Counted from the first letter of the stretch, positions 55,741-64,000 are shown. The stretch: DNA of 64,000 nt from Mesorhizobium sp. B2-1-8 (GCF_006442545.2 NZ_CP083952.1:806001-870000); one strand, 5' to 3'. Numbers and translations: made by a program. Notes: generated by a model not told the origin, from the sequence alone.

Positions 55741-56541
55741 TCAGGCCGGTAACGGGCGGCGTCCCTTTGCTGGAGCGGCGGGCCGATCGAACGCCCCGGC
55801 GTCGCGCGGATGCGGGCCGATCGGCATGATCGCCTCGAACGGCGTGGCGCCGAAGGCGAACGTCCATTTGTAGCCGACCAACCCGTCCTCGGGCGTGGTG
55901 TGCTGGTCGTGATGGGCCAGCAGCTTCGCGCGGTCGGCCAGCTCCTCGGCCTCGCGCCGCACCATCTCCGCCGTCTCCGGCCGCATCCGCCTGGAGAAGC
56001 TGACGAAGGTCGCCTCCCGCTCGATATGGGTGATCGCCCAGCCGATGAAATTCTTGTTGGTCATCTCGAACAGCGGCCTGAGCGGCCCCTCGAAATTCCA
56101 CTGGATAGGCGTTTCGACCAGCAATTTCGCCGAAAGGCCACGACCGAGCGTGATCAGGCCGAGTTCCTCGAGGTCGCGCAGATAGAGGAACATCGAGGCT
56201 TCGCTCAGGCCCTGCGAGCGCATGATGCCTTCCGGCGTGAATTTTTCCGACAGCATGACGAAGACGAACAGCAGTGCCGGCCGGCCGGCGAGCCGGCGCT
56301 CGATCTCGGGCGCGATGTGGTTGACAGGCCCCGGCCCCCGGTTCATCGAGCCGAACACGTTTTCCAGCTCGACGCCGGCGGCGGCGCAGATCTCCACCAG
56401 CCGGTCGAGCTTGCAGTTCTTCTCATGGAAGATGCGCTTCACCGTCGGCTCGGAAACCCCCATGCGCTCGGCGAGGCCGCGATAGGTGACCCCCTTCGCC
56501 TTCAGCGTCCGCTTCAACGCCTCGAAGATCAAACCATTCAT
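55741..56541 (-). CDS. XRE-family transcriptional regulator with C-terminal sensor region
   Basis: A 266-residue regulator. N-terminal Cro/CI helix-turn-helix (about 5-60; KGVTYRGLAERMGVSEPTVK, LDRLVEICAAAGVEL) followed by about 200 residues of unknown fold (LFVFVMLSEKFTPEGIMRSQ, LRDLEELGLITLGRG suggests a second winged helix). ATG 56541 is chosen because it is preceded by AGAGGTG and opens the HTH; an upstream frame reaches 56577. Divergent from the SMP-30-like gene, with a symmetrical site between them. Confidence 0.85.
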   Translation of the reverse strand: MNGLIFEALKRTLKAKGVTYRGLAERMGVSEPTVKRIFHEKNCKLDRLVEICAAAGVELENVFGSMNRGPGPVNHIAPEIERRLAGRPALLFVFVMLSEKFTPEGIMRSQGLSEASMFLYLRDLEELGLITLGRGLSAKLLVETPIQWNFEGPLRPLFEMTNKNFIGWAITHIEREATFVSFSRRMRPETAEMVRREAEELADRAKLLAHHDQHTTPEDGLVGYKWTFAFGATPFEAIMPIGPHPRDAGAFDRPAAPAKGRRPLPA

Positions 56542-56567
56542 GGGATGCACCTCTTGCGGTCGGTTTC

Positions 56568-56584
56568 GTATCGACATTCGATAC
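56568..56584. promoter_or_regulatory. Dyad in the XRE/SMP-30 divergent promoter
   Basis: GTATCGACATTCGATAC: two 7-bp inverted halves around CAT. A third GTATCGA half lies at 56610. Candidate operator of the XRE regulator. Confidence 0.65.
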
Positions 56585-56654
56585 TAACGCCAAATACTCT
56601 TTCCGAAAAGTATCGAGAACCCTAGGTCTCCGCCATCATCAAAGGAGACCGGAC

Positions 56655-57509
56655 ATGAAACGCCTCATCACCTCTGCCTTTATCGCCGCCATCGGCATCG
56701 CCGCTCCCGCCCAGGCCGGCGAGCTCTGGCGCGCAACGGGCCTCGAACAGCCGGAATCGGCGTTGTTCGACGCCGCCAACGACCGCATCATCGTTTCCAA
56801 CATCGTCGGCAATCCGGGCGACGCCGACGGCAATGGTTATCTCAGCGTGCTGTCCCTCGACGGCAAGATCGTAACCCAGCACTGGACCGACGGCATGGAC
56901 GCGCCCAAGGGCATGGCGATATCGGGCGGCAAGCTCTATGTCGCCGACATCACCAAGGTCCGCGTCGTCGACCTCGCCAGCGGCAAGCTCGTCACCAGCA
57001 TCGTTGTGCCGAACGCGGTCTTCCTGAACGACATGACATCGGACCGGTCCGGCAAGGTCTATGTCACCGACATGTTGGCCGACACGATCTACCGCATCGA
57101 CGGCGAAAGGCCGGATCTGTTCGTCAAGGACCCGCTGCTTGCCTCGCCGAACGGCGTCTTCGCCGATGGCGGCAGGCTGATCGTGGCCTCATGGGGCAAG
57201 GGCATCAAGGCCGATTTCAGCACCGCCGAGCCGGGCGGGCTGCTGTCGGTAGACCTCGCCAGCAAGACGGTAACGCCGCTGGCGGGCGCCCAAAGGTTCG
57301 CCGACCTCGACGGCATCGTCGCCATTGGCGACACCATCTATGCCACCGCCTACATGACCGGCACGCTCTACCGATACAGGACCGGCGGCACGCCGGAAGC
57401 GGTGGCGCATTTCAAGCCGGGCAGCGCCGACATCGGCACCGACGGCAAGTCGATCCTCTATGTACCACTGATGAACGAGGGCGAGGTGGCGGCGCTGAAG
57501 ATCGATTGA
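56655..57509 (+). CDS. SMP-30/gluconolactonase-like secreted beta-propeller
   Basis: A 284-residue protein. Signal peptide about 1-21 (KRLITSAFIAAIGIAAPAQA), then a six-bladed propeller of the SMP-30/strictosidine-synthase-like type: LEQPESALFDAANDRIIVSN (metal-site Glu), FLNDMTSDRSGKVYVTDML, LASPNGVFADGGRLIVASWG. Probably a periplasmic lactonase or metal-binding protein; substrate unknown. AAAGGAG precedes ATG. Regulated by the divergent XRE gene, by position. Confidence 0.88.
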   Translation: MKRLITSAFIAAIGIAAPAQAGELWRATGLEQPESALFDAANDRIIVSNIVGNPGDADGNGYLSVLSLDGKIVTQHWTDGMDAPKGMAISGGKLYVADITKVRVVDLASGKLVTSIVVPNAVFLNDMTSDRSGKVYVTDMLADTIYRIDGERPDLFVKDPLLASPNGVFADGGRLIVASWGKGIKADFSTAEPGGLLSVDLASKTVTPLAGAQRFADLDGIVAIGDTIYATAYMTGTLYRYRTGGTPEAVAHFKPGSADIGTDGKSILYVPLMNEGEVAALKID

Positions 57510-57638
57510 GAATCGCCGCCGCGGGGCCGACCCGTGCGACCTTCGCTGACAGCCGTGGATGGGCCGTGGTAGGACGGTCCATCCACGGTGATGGTCAGGG
57601 AGGTGTGCCATGGACGACCGCGAGATCAGAGCGGCCCC

Positions 57639-58256
57639 ATGGATGCCGTGAGCCACAGCGACAATCATCCGCCGCTCGCGCGGGACGACCTGCCGGACGA
57701 TACGGCCGCCCTCGCCCGCGATCTCATCGGCAAGCTGGTGGTGCGCGACTTGCCCGAAGGCAGGGTCAGCGGCCGCATCGTCGAGACCGAGGCCTATGTC
57801 GTCGGCGATGCCGCCGGGCACGGCTTTCGGGGAATGACGCCGCGCAACCGGTCGTTGTTTCTCGAGCGCGGGCACGCCTATGTCTATCTCGCCTACGGCA
57901 TCTCGTTCATGCTGAACGTTTCGAGCGAGACGCAAGGCAGGGGAACCGGCGTGCTGATCCGGGCGCTGGAGCCGCTGGAAGGCATCGCTATCATGCGGCT
58001 GAACCGTGGCGTCGAGCGCCTGCGCGACCTGGCGCGCGGGCCGGGAAGGCTGGCCGCGGCATTGCGGATCGATCGATCGCTCGACGGGATCGACCTTTGC
58101 CGGGAAGGCCCGCTATGGCTCGCACACGAAGACCACGTCCCCGCTGAAATCGGGCAGAGCATCAGGATCGGCATTTCGAAGGATGCCGAACGCCTGCTGC
58201 GATTTTACCTGAAGGCAAGTCCTTTCGTCAGCGGCCCGGGATCGCTCAACCGTTGA
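57639..58256 (+). CDS. 3-methyladenine DNA glycosylase (AAG family)
   Basis: A 205-residue monofunctional alkyladenine DNA glycosylase. Motifs: LARDLIGKLVVRDLP, GRIVETEAYVVGDAAGHGFR (catalytic Glu), GHAYVYLAYGISFMLNVSSE (DNA-intercalating tyrosine) and RDLARGPGRLAAALRI. It removes alkylated purines for base-excision repair. The start is uncertain: ATG 57639 lacks a good ribosome site, and the frame is open to 57588. Its end overlaps the convergent SulP gene by 11 bases. Confidence 0.9.
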   Translation: MDAVSHSDNHPPLARDDLPDDTAALARDLIGKLVVRDLPEGRVSGRIVETEAYVVGDAAGHGFRGMTPRNRSLFLERGHAYVYLAYGISFMLNVSSETQGRGTGVLIRALEPLEGIAIMRLNRGVERLRDLARGPGRLAAALRIDRSLDGIDLCREGPLWLAHEDHVPAEIGQSIRIGISKDAERLLRFYLKASPFVSGPGSLNR

Positions 58257-59982
58257 GGGACGGCTGCTCCGCCTCCTGTTCTCCCGCCAGCTGCGCGCGC
58301 GCATCGCGGATCGAAGCGGCATAGGTCACCAGCGGCCGCTTGACGCCGTGGTTGATCAGCATGCGCCGTGTCCGCGGCGAGGCGCCCGAAATGATGAAGC
58401 GCACGCCGGCGCGCCTCGCCTTGCGGGCCGCGCTTTCGATGACATTGGCCGCCGTCGAATCAAAAAGCGGCACGGCCGAACAGTCGAGGATGAAGTTGCG
58501 GCGCTGGTCGGCGATGCGGTCGAGCACGCTGCCGACGGTGGAGGCGGCACCGAAGAAGAAGGCGCCCGAGATGCGATAGACGACGGTGTCGGCGTCAGCG
58601 GCCTCGCTGGAATCATAGCCGCCGGCGCCGCTGTCGGCGACATCGTCCTGCGCCAGATCCGCCTCGACGGCGACGGACTTCGCCATGCGATCGATGAACA
58701 GGATCGAGCCGAGCGCGAAGCCGACGACGATGCCTTCGGTCAGGTCGCGGAAGACGACGATCAGGAAGGTCGCCAACAGCACCAGCGCATCGCCGCGCGA
58801 TGCCCTGAGCAGCGTGACGAAAGCCTGTTTCTCGAACATGTTCCAGCAGACCACCGCCAGCACGCCGGCAAGGGCCGAGAGCGGGATGTAGCTGGCGAGT
58901 GGCGCCGCCACCAGCATCAGCACCAGCAGGATGGCCGAATGGACGATGCCCGAAACCGGGCCGTGTGCGCCGGCCCGCACATTGGTGGCGGTGCGGGCGA
59001 TGGTGCCGGTGGCGCAGACGCCGCCGAACAGGGCGGACGCGATGTTGGCGAAGCCTTGCGCCACCAGCTCGCAATTCGAGCGGTGCCGCCGGCCCGTCAT
59101 GCCGTCGGCTACAACGGCCGACAGCAGCGATTCGATGGCGCCGAGCAGCGCGAAGGCGATGGCGTCGGGCAGGACGTCGAGCATCCTGCCGAAGCTGACC
59201 GGGGGCAGGCCAGGCCATTGCAGGCTTCGCGGGATGCCGCCATAGCGCGTGCCGATCGTCTCGGCCGGCAGTGCAAACAGCGCCACGACGAGCGAGGCAA
59301 GCCCGATGGCGATCAGCATGGAAGGCCATTTCGGCCGCCACCGCTTCAGGAAAACGATGGTTGCGATGGTCAGCACCGCCACCAGGGTCGCGGCGGGGTT
59401 GATCGTGCCGGCCGCTTCGCCAAGCGCGATCAGCTTGGGCACGAACGGTCCGGGCTCCTTGCCCGGCAGGATCAGCCCGAACAGTTCGACGATCTGGCCG
59501 GAGAAGATGATGACGGCAATGCCGGCGGTGAAGCCGACGGTGACCGGATAGGGAATGAATTTGATGTAGGTGCCGAGGCGGAGGTACCCGATCGCAAGCA
59601 GGAAGACGCCCGCCATCATCGTCGCCAGCAGCAGGCCGTCGACGCCAACCCGCGCAACCGTTGCCGCCACCAGCACGATGAAGGCGCCGGCCGGGCCGCC
59701 GATCTGGAAGCGGCTGCCGCCCAAGGCCGAGATGATGAAGCCGCCGACGATGGAGGTGTAGAGGCCGCGTTCCGGCGTCACGCCCGACGCGATCGCGATT
59801 GCCATCGACAGCGGCAGCGCGACGATGGCTACGGTCAGGCCGGACATGAAGTCCGCCTTGAATTGCGGCAGGTGGTAACCCTCCCGCCAGACTGTCACCA
59901 GCTTCGGCGTGAACAGTTCGGAAAATGTCGGCTTCACCGGCTGGTGGGCCGCTTGATGCACTGTCTGACGCGCTTGATCCAT
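58246..59982 (-). CDS. SulP-family anion transporter with STAS domain
   Basis: A 578-residue inner-membrane transporter with 10-14 transmembrane segments. SulP signatures: VAIVALPLSMAIAIASGVTPERGLYTSIVGG, QIGGPAGAFIVLVA and TGTIARTATNVRAGA. A C-terminal STAS domain (about 460-565; VVYRISGAFFFGAASTVGSV, FILDCSAVPLFDSTAANVIE) regulates it. Could carry sulfate, bicarbonate or dicarboxylates. The XRE gene lies 68 bases upstream on the same strand and may control it. Confidence 0.93.
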   Translation of the reverse strand: MDQARQTVHQAAHQPVKPTFSELFTPKLVTVWREGYHLPQFKADFMSGLTVAIVALPLSMAIAIASGVTPERGLYTSIVGGFIISALGGSRFQIGGPAGAFIVLVAATVARVGVDGLLLATMMAGVFLLAIGYLRLGTYIKFIPYPVTVGFTAGIAVIIFSGQIVELFGLILPGKEPGPFVPKLIALGEAAGTINPAATLVAVLTIATIVFLKRWRPKWPSMLIAIGLASLVVALFALPAETIGTRYGGIPRSLQWPGLPPVSFGRMLDVLPDAIAFALLGAIESLLSAVVADGMTGRRHRSNCELVAQGFANIASALFGGVCATGTIARTATNVRAGAHGPVSGIVHSAILLVLMLVAAPLASYIPLSALAGVLAVVCWNMFEKQAFVTLLRASRGDALVLLATFLIVVFRDLTEGIVVGFALGSILFIDRMAKSVAVEADLAQDDVADSGAGGYDSSEAADADTVVYRISGAFFFGAASTVGSVLDRIADQRRNFILDCSAVPLFDSTAANVIESAARKARRAGVRFIISGASPRTRRMLINHGVKRPLVTYAASIRDARAQLAGEQEAEQPSLNG

Positions 59983-60050
59983 GGACTGCCTTCCGCACCT
60001 GCAAAGGCGGCGGGATCGTCGGCAGGACTGTCGGCGGTCGCCGTCGCGAC

Positions 60051-60329
60051 TTATGCCGGCTCAGCCCTGGGATCCGGCGACACGGCGGGCTTGAGGCGCA
60101 CGCCCCTGCCGCCTCGCTCGCTGGCCTGGTTCTCGCCGATCAGTTCCACCCCTGCCTCGTCGAGCGCCTGGATGACCTTCATCAGCGTATCGACCACGCC
60201 CCGGACCACGCCATCGCTCGCTTCCATGCGCTGGATGGTTGGAAGCGAAACGCCGGCGCGCTCGGCGAGCGTCTTCTGGTCGATGCCGGCCAAGGCCCTT
60301 GCGGCACGCATCTGCGCGGCAGTGATCAT
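60051..60329 (-). CDS. Small XRE-family transcriptional regulator
   Basis: A 92-residue DNA-binding protein with a Cro/CI-type helix-turn-helix at residues 5-60 (ALAGIDQKTLAERAGVSLPT, then IQRMEASDGVVRGVV). The C-terminal tail is short and charged. ATG 60329 (MITAAQMRAARALAG) is the family-typical start; the frame is open to 60392. Upstream of SulP in the same direction, so probably its regulator. The AT-rich promoter region contains a possible dyad (TGATG-N7-CATCA, 60382-60398). Confidence 0.85.
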   Translation of the reverse strand: MITAAQMRAARALAGIDQKTLAERAGVSLPTIQRMEASDGVVRGVVDTLMKVIQALDEAGVELIGENQASERGGRGVRLKPAVSPDPRAEPA

Positions 60330-60507
60330 CGGCCGGAACCCATGTCTGAGTCTGCTGATATAACGTATAATACCTTCATTGTGATGTTTCAAGCATCATT
60401 ATAAGGGTTTCAGACGTAAGCGTCTTCGCCAGATTGTCCATTTTTCTTCGATACTTCCCGAGGATTTCAAGCTAGGGTGCTGCCCTTCCGGGGCAGGGGT
60501 AACGCGG

Positions 60508-60606
60508 TTGAACGTTTTCAAGACCTTGATGACATCGGCAGGCTTGCTGTCGATGGTTTTGGCGCTGGCGGGCTGTGGCGGGCATCTCATCAACAGATTG
60601 ATCTGA
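60508..60606 (+). CDS. Tiny lipoprotein-like peptide (entericidin-like size)
   Basis: A 32-residue frame from TTG 60508: NVFKTLMTSAGLLSMVLALA then GCGGHLINRLI. The hydrophobic signal ends in a lipobox LALAGC (C23), so the mature lipopeptide would be about ten residues. AGGGGT lies upstream at about the right distance; an internal ATG at 60529 gives 25 residues. Resembles entericidin-type small lipoproteins in form only. Opposite in strand to both neighbours. Confidence 0.45.
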   Translation: MNVFKTLMTSAGLLSMVLALAGCGGHLINRLI

Positions 60607-60614
60607 CGGCGGGG

Positions 60615-61316
60615 TCAGGCGTCGTCGCTCACCGCCTGGCGCCGTTGCAGAAGCCGCGCCACCAACCAGCATAGCATCGCCCAGGCGAAACCGGCACACC
60701 AGCCCGCCAGCACATCGGACGGCCAGTGGACGCCGAGATAGATGCGGCTGACGCCGACCAGCACCGTCGTGAGCACCGCCAGGAACAAGACGTAGACCTT
60801 GGTCGTCCGGCCCGGCAGGAAGCGCGCCGCCAGCGAACCGAGCGTGAGATAGGTCACCGCCGACAGCATGGCATGGCCGCTCGGGAAGGAAAGCGAGGTC
60901 GCGTTGACCAGATGCGAAACCAGTTCCGGGCGCGGCCGGTCGACGCCGACTTTCAGCAGGCTCGACAGCACCTCGCCACCAGCCACGGCGACGAGGATGA
61001 GAAGCGCGGTTCCACGCCTGCGGATCAAGAGCAGATAGATGATCGTCGCCGTGGTGACCAGCGCCAGCACGCTGGTACTGCCAAGGCTGGTGATGTCGCG
61101 CATCGCCCCTTCCAGCCATGATGGGCCGATGGGAACGCCGGGCTGGCCCGGCTGGCGGAAGGCGAGAAGTATCTCGGTGTCGAAACCATGCGGGGCGGTG
61201 GCGCGTGCTACCTCCATGAGTTCCACGAAGCCCCACAGCCCGCCGGCGATGACCAGGCCGGCGAGCAGCACCGGGAATTCGATCCGGTTGAACAGAGTGC
61301 CTGCGTTGTCTTTCAT
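60615..61316 (-). CDS. PAP2-family phosphatase
   Basis: A 233-residue inner-membrane PAP2 phosphatase with about six transmembrane segments and all three motifs: KVGVDRPRPE, SFPSGHA and SRIYLGVHWPSDVLAGW. Typical of undecaprenyl-pyrophosphate or phosphatidate/PGP phosphatases; substrate unassigned. ATG 61316 has no strong Shine-Dalgarno site. Downstream of the SMR-like gene by 24 bases, so probably co-transcribed. Unlike the two PAP2_3-type proteins near 7 kb, it belongs to the classical branch. Confidence 0.92.
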   Translation of the reverse strand: MKDNAGTLFNRIEFPVLLAGLVIAGGLWGFVELMEVARATAPHGFDTEILLAFRQPGQPGVPIGPSWLEGAMRDITSLGSTSVLALVTTATIIYLLLIRRRGTALLILVAVAGGEVLSSLLKVGVDRPRPELVSHLVNATSLSFPSGHAMLSAVTYLTLGSLAARFLPGRTTKVYVLFLAVLTTVLVGVSRIYLGVHWPSDVLAGWCAGFAWAMLCWLVARLLQRRQAVSDDA

Positions 61317-61340
61317 CGGGCCGGTACCTCGGTCGTCATA

Positions 61341-61679
61341 TCATCGCCCTTGCAGATAGGGCCCGAGCGTGATCAGCGCCACGGCGGCGATCGCCAGTGC
61401 GATGCCGGCCGCCTGCAGCGCGTTGACGCGCTCGCCGAAGAACACCAGCGCCACCACGTTGACCGAGACCAGCTGGATCACCGCCGAGAGGCTGAACGAC
61501 ACCGACATGCCGAACTCGCGGATCAGCCGCAGCATGATCAAATTGCCCAGCGAATAGAGCGCCAGCGTCAGCAGGATCTTGCCCAGGCTCGGCGCCAGGC
61601 CCCATTGCTTGGCGGCGGTCGCTGCCAGCAGGAAGATCACCGTCGAAAAGCCAAGCTGCAGCAATCCCGAAAAACTCAA
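61341..61679 (-). CDS. SMR/EamA-like four-helix membrane transporter
   Basis: A 112-residue protein with four transmembrane segments (LQLGFSTVIFLLAATAAKQW, ILLTLALYSLGNLIMLRLIR, FSLSAVIQLVSVNVVALVFF, AAGIALAIAAVALITLGPYL). The size and GERVNALQAAGIALA motif fit the small multidrug resistance/DMT superfamily (half-EamA). Such proteins dimerise to export cations or lipid-linked sugars. The TTG start at 61679 gives the family length and has GGGGACGAG upstream; the frame is open to 61781. Co-directional with the PAP2 gene downstream. Confidence 0.75.
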   Translation of the reverse strand: MSFSGLLQLGFSTVIFLLAATAAKQWGLAPSLGKILLTLALYSLGNLIMLRLIREFGMSVSFSLSAVIQLVSVNVVALVFFGERVNALQAAGIALAIAAVALITLGPYLQGR

Positions 61680-61847
61680 TGTCTCGTCCCCCTCGAAGCG
61701 GCTTTCGCCTGATATCGCGGACCTTGTTTCCGAAGCGCGCCGAGACGTCAAGCAACGTCGCTCCAAGGAGGGTCTTGGCAAGGGCGAGACTGAAGCTCAA
61801 TGTGCTGGAATCGCCCGGCATGTCGATAGAAGGGCGGTCAGGGGTCC

Positions 61848-63239
61848 ATGATTCGTATTCTTCAGAAATTGACGCGGCGCTGGAGCGAGCTTTCCCTTGC
61901 CCTGCAATTCGTCGTTGCCGGCGGCTTTGGGCTCCTTGTCGTCATGTTGGTCGTAGGGACTTGGGTGACGACGCAGATCCGGGACGGCGTCACACGCAAT
62001 TCGGCCGCCACGACGGCGCTTTATGTCGACAGCGTGATTGCGCCGCTGCTGCCCGACCTGCGCAAGAACGAGGAGCTCAGCGAATCCGTCAAACAGGCGC
62101 TCGACGAGACGCTCGGCCAGGGCGCGCTCGGCAAACGCCTGGCATCGTTCAGGCTCTGGCGCCGCGACGGCACGGTGCTCTACGCGAAGGACACGGAATT
62201 GATCGGCCGCCGCTTCGGCCTGAACAAAAATCTGCGTTCCGCCTTCCAGGGCAGTGTCGTTGCCCAATTCGATACGTTCGACGAAAACGAAGACAAGGTG
62301 CGGGGCTCGGGCGTGCCGTTGCTCGAGATTTACAATCCGGTGCGCGAACCCTGGTCCGGCGACGTGGTCGCCGTCACCGAATTCTATGAGGTCGCGACCG
62401 ATTTCAAAGCCACGCTGGCTTCCGCCCTGCGGTCGAGCTGGCTGGTCGTGGCCGGCGCCACCTTGACCGCATTCCTGCTTCTGTCGGGCATCGTCCTGCG
62501 CGCCAGCCGCACCATCGATGACCAGCGCGGGGCGCTGCGCCGGCAGGTGTCGGAGCTGCAAGGCCTGGTGACGCAGAACAGCGCCTTGCGGCAACGCGTG
62601 CAGCGGGCGTCGCGGCGCGCCACCGCACTCAACGAAAGATACCTGCGGCGGATCGGCGCCGACCTGCATGACGGCCCTGCCCAGCTCGTGGCCCTGGCGG
62701 CGCTGCGCATGGACAGTCCTGTGTTTACCGGCGACGGCCATGGCAGCGAAGGTCGCTCGACCGAGGTCGCCATGATCCGCAAGACGCTGGAGGACGCGAT
62801 GCGCGAGATACGCGGCATCTGCAACGGCCTGGTGCTGCCGCAGATAGAAACGGCGGCGGCGGCGGATGTGTTGCGGCTGGCCATCGAGGAACATGAGCAC
62901 CGTACCGGCACGTCGGTGAAGCTGACGCTGCCCGGACATTTGCCCGAGCCCGGCGCTTCTGAGAAGATCAGCATCTATCGCTTCGTGCAGGAGGGGCTGA
63001 ACAATGCCTACCGCCACGGGCGGGGCAAGGATCAGGCGGTGCGTGCAGGAATGAAAGATGGCAGGCTTTTCGTTGAAGTGTCGGATGGCGGGCCGGGCTT
63101 CGATCCGGCGCGGGCCGAGGGGTTGGGGTTGGCCGGCCTCAGGGAGCGAGTCGAAAGCATTGGCGGACAGTTCGAAACCCTGAGCGGGCCGAAAGGCACG
63201 AAGCTGGTGATCCGTCTTTCGGTTGAGGAGCAAGCATGA
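61848..63239 (+). CDS. NarL-type sensor histidine kinase
   Basis: A 463-residue membrane sensor kinase. Two transmembrane segments (about 19-40 and 196-217) enclose a periplasmic sensor of about 150 residues. HisKA_3 with phospho-acceptor H274 in GADLHDGPAQLVALAALR, then HATPase: FVQEGLNNAYRHGRG (N box), SDGGPGFDP and GLGLAGLRERV. Autophosphorylates and passes phosphate to the response regulator encoded by the next, ATGA-overlapping gene. Stimulus unknown. Confidence 0.94.
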   Translation: MIRILQKLTRRWSELSLALQFVVAGGFGLLVVMLVVGTWVTTQIRDGVTRNSAATTALYVDSVIAPLLPDLRKNEELSESVKQALDETLGQGALGKRLASFRLWRRDGTVLYAKDTELIGRRFGLNKNLRSAFQGSVVAQFDTFDENEDKVRGSGVPLLEIYNPVREPWSGDVVAVTEFYEVATDFKATLASALRSSWLVVAGATLTAFLLLSGIVLRASRTIDDQRGALRRQVSELQGLVTQNSALRQRVQRASRRATALNERYLRRIGADLHDGPAQLVALAALRMDSPVFTGDGHGSEGRSTEVAMIRKTLEDAMREIRGICNGLVLPQIETAAAADVLRLAIEEHEHRTGTSVKLTLPGHLPEPGASEKISIYRFVQEGLNNAYRHGRGKDQAVRAGMKDGRLFVEVSDGGPGFDPARAEGLGLAGLRERVESIGGQFETLSGPKGTKLVIRLSVEEQA

Positions 63240-63898
63240 TGGGCGCAATCCGCATCGCCATTGTCGACGACCATCCGCTGTTCCGCGAAGGCGTGACGCG
63301 CAGCCTGTCGGAGATCGGAGGCTTCGAGATGGCCGGGGAAGGTGCGACCGCGCAGGACGCGGAACGCATCGCCTCGACCGTGCAGCCCGACATCTTGCTG
63401 CTCGACATTTCGATGCCAGGCGGCGGCCTGGCCGCGGTTGCAAACATCCTTGCCGACCATCCCGCCCAAAAGATCGTCCTGTTGACTGTTTCAGAGGCCA
63501 ATGCCGATGTGACCAAGGCCCTGAACGCGGGGGTGCGCGGCTATGTCCTCAAAGGCGTCGGGTCGCGCTCGCTCGCCGATATCCTGCGCAACGTGGCGGC
63601 TGGCGAAAGCTATCTTTCGCCGATGTTGTCGGCCCGGCTGCTTTCCGATGTGCAGTCCCTGCAGCCTGCCAACGGCGTGGCGGACCGGCTGCGGCAACTC
63701 ACCGGCCGTCAGACCGAAATCCTGCGGCTGGTGGCGGAGGGGCTGAGCAACAAGGAAGTCGCCTTGCGCCTGGAGCTGCAGGAGAAGACCGTCAAGCACC
63801 ACATGACGGGGGTGCTGTCGAAACTCAACGTGCGAAACCGCACTGAAGCAGCCCTCATGATGCGCGAGTTTCGCGACCGCGAGCGGGACTTCTCATAG
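63236..63898 (+). CDS. NarL/FixJ-family response regulator
   Basis: A 220-residue regulator. Receiver domain (about 5-120) with acidic pair DD (11-12), phospho-acceptor D57 (PDILLLDISMPGG) and conserved T/K (LLTVSEAN, GYVLKG). C-terminal LuxR-type helix-turn-helix (LTGRQTEILRLVAEGLSNKE, VKHHMTGVLSKLNVRNRTEA). Coupled with the kinase gene (ATGA); the target promoter is unknown. Confidence 0.95.
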   Translation: MMGAIRIAIVDDHPLFREGVTRSLSEIGGFEMAGEGATAQDAERIASTVQPDILLLDISMPGGGLAAVANILADHPAQKIVLLTVSEANADVTKALNAGVRGYVLKGVGSRSLADILRNVAAGESYLSPMLSARLLSDVQSLQPANGVADRLRQLTGRQTEILRLVAEGLSNKEVALRLELQEKTVKHHMTGVLSKLNVRNRTEAALMMREFRDRERDFS

Positions 63899-63966
63899 GG
63901 CGGTTCAGCGTTTGATCGCCGAGTCGCTCCAGCTCTTGTTTTTACGCATTCCGCCAGGAAAAGCGC
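63899..63966. repeat. Type-3 intergenic repeat fragment
   Basis: Contains GCGGTTCAGCGTTTGATCG and TTTTTACGCATTCCGCCAGG followed by AAAAGCGCTACGC, related to the right part of the element at 37848. It continues towards the window end, where no further gene is seen. Confidence 0.6.
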
Positions 63967-64000
63967 TACGCCGCGCAAAAGGAGGTCACCTCCGCCGGGG

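Noticed and set aside
58348..60363. 671-codon plus-strand frame opposite SulP and XRE
   Set aside because: Antisense of SulP, with Gln/His/Asp-rich sequence and no domain.

Overview
The window is high-GC DNA from an alphaproteobacterium of the order Hyphomicrobiales (Rhizobiales), most likely Mesorhizobium or a close relative. Evidence: dense, translationally coupled gene strings; a perfect Irr-type iron box (ICE) upstream of an mbfA-like gene; a GGAAC-N16-CGTT promoter of the EcfG general stress sigma factor type; the hemW/rdgB/rph//hrcA and yraN/rsmI neighbourhoods; and several families of rhizobial intergenic palindromic repeats between genes. It looks like ordinary chromosome with a few small accessory patches. 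No rRNA, CRISPR array, prophage or conjugation genes were seen.

Layout. 1-5.8 kb: 5' part of a cysteine-synthase-like gene, a divergent SARP/TPR regulator, and a coupled pair of a UBP-type zinc finger and a cyclic-nucleotide/FAD oxidoreductase, then cytochrome b561. 5.8-10.8 kb is the most disturbed part: a 96%-identical 86-bp copy of the start of the oxidoreductase gene, an AT-rich leader, two PAP2-type membrane phosphatase paralogues (the second frameshifted), tRNA-Leu(CAG), and an inverted pair of IS481-type elements sitting inside an intergenic repeat. 10.8-20.7 kb: gpmA, dapB, an MsbA-like exporter, glk, mepA, an epimerase-like gene, queG, a GST, and uppP. 20.9-27.6 kb: yraN, rsmI, a decayed EamA transporter end, a phosphatase, hemW, rdgB, a VOC protein, rph, and divergent hrcA. 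27.8-34 kb: a small conserved protein, a PQQ-type sugar dehydrogenase, a LysE exporter, complete cysK, a GST, and an ECF42-like sigma factor with its YCII partner. 34.2-37.8 kb: a TAXI-TRAP transporter (binding protein, fused permease, DUF1850). 38-43.1 kb: a DCC protein, a stress-promoter-driven DUF892 ferritin-like gene, then ku and ligD (two-component NHEJ). 43.3-48.1 kb: ArsR regulator, DUF1127, NIPSNAP and ABM proteins, mbfA with its ICE, and a threonine dehydratase-like enzyme. 48.1-51.8 kb: a CecR/YbhGFR-like TetR-HlyD-ABC exporter operon with a 28-bp palindromic operator. 51.9-64 kb: CYTH (frameshifted) and CHAD, an NlpC/P60-like hydrolase, a membrane adenylate cyclase, an XRE regulator facing an SMP-30-like protein, a DNA glycosylase, XRE-SulP, a tiny lipoprotein, a PAP2 phosphatase, an SMR-like transporter, and a NarL-type two-component pair.

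Many genes are coupled by ATGA or TGATG overlaps (epimerase/queG, hemW/rdgB/VOC, dapB/exporter, TetR/HlyD/ATPase/permease, CYTH/CHAD, NIPSNAP/ABM, kinase/regulator, TRAP/DUF1850), which supports both the operon calls and the chosen starts. Three genes (second PAP2, IS transposase, CYTH) are broken by single frameshifts; real decay cannot be told from sequencing error here. No wholly new system was proven. The strongest leads are the redox-dead thioredoxin-reductase-like/cNMP/UBP-zinc-finger pair with its nearby gene fragment, the intergenic repeat families with one IS-interrupted copy, and the two clear operators (Irr box and TetR palindrome).
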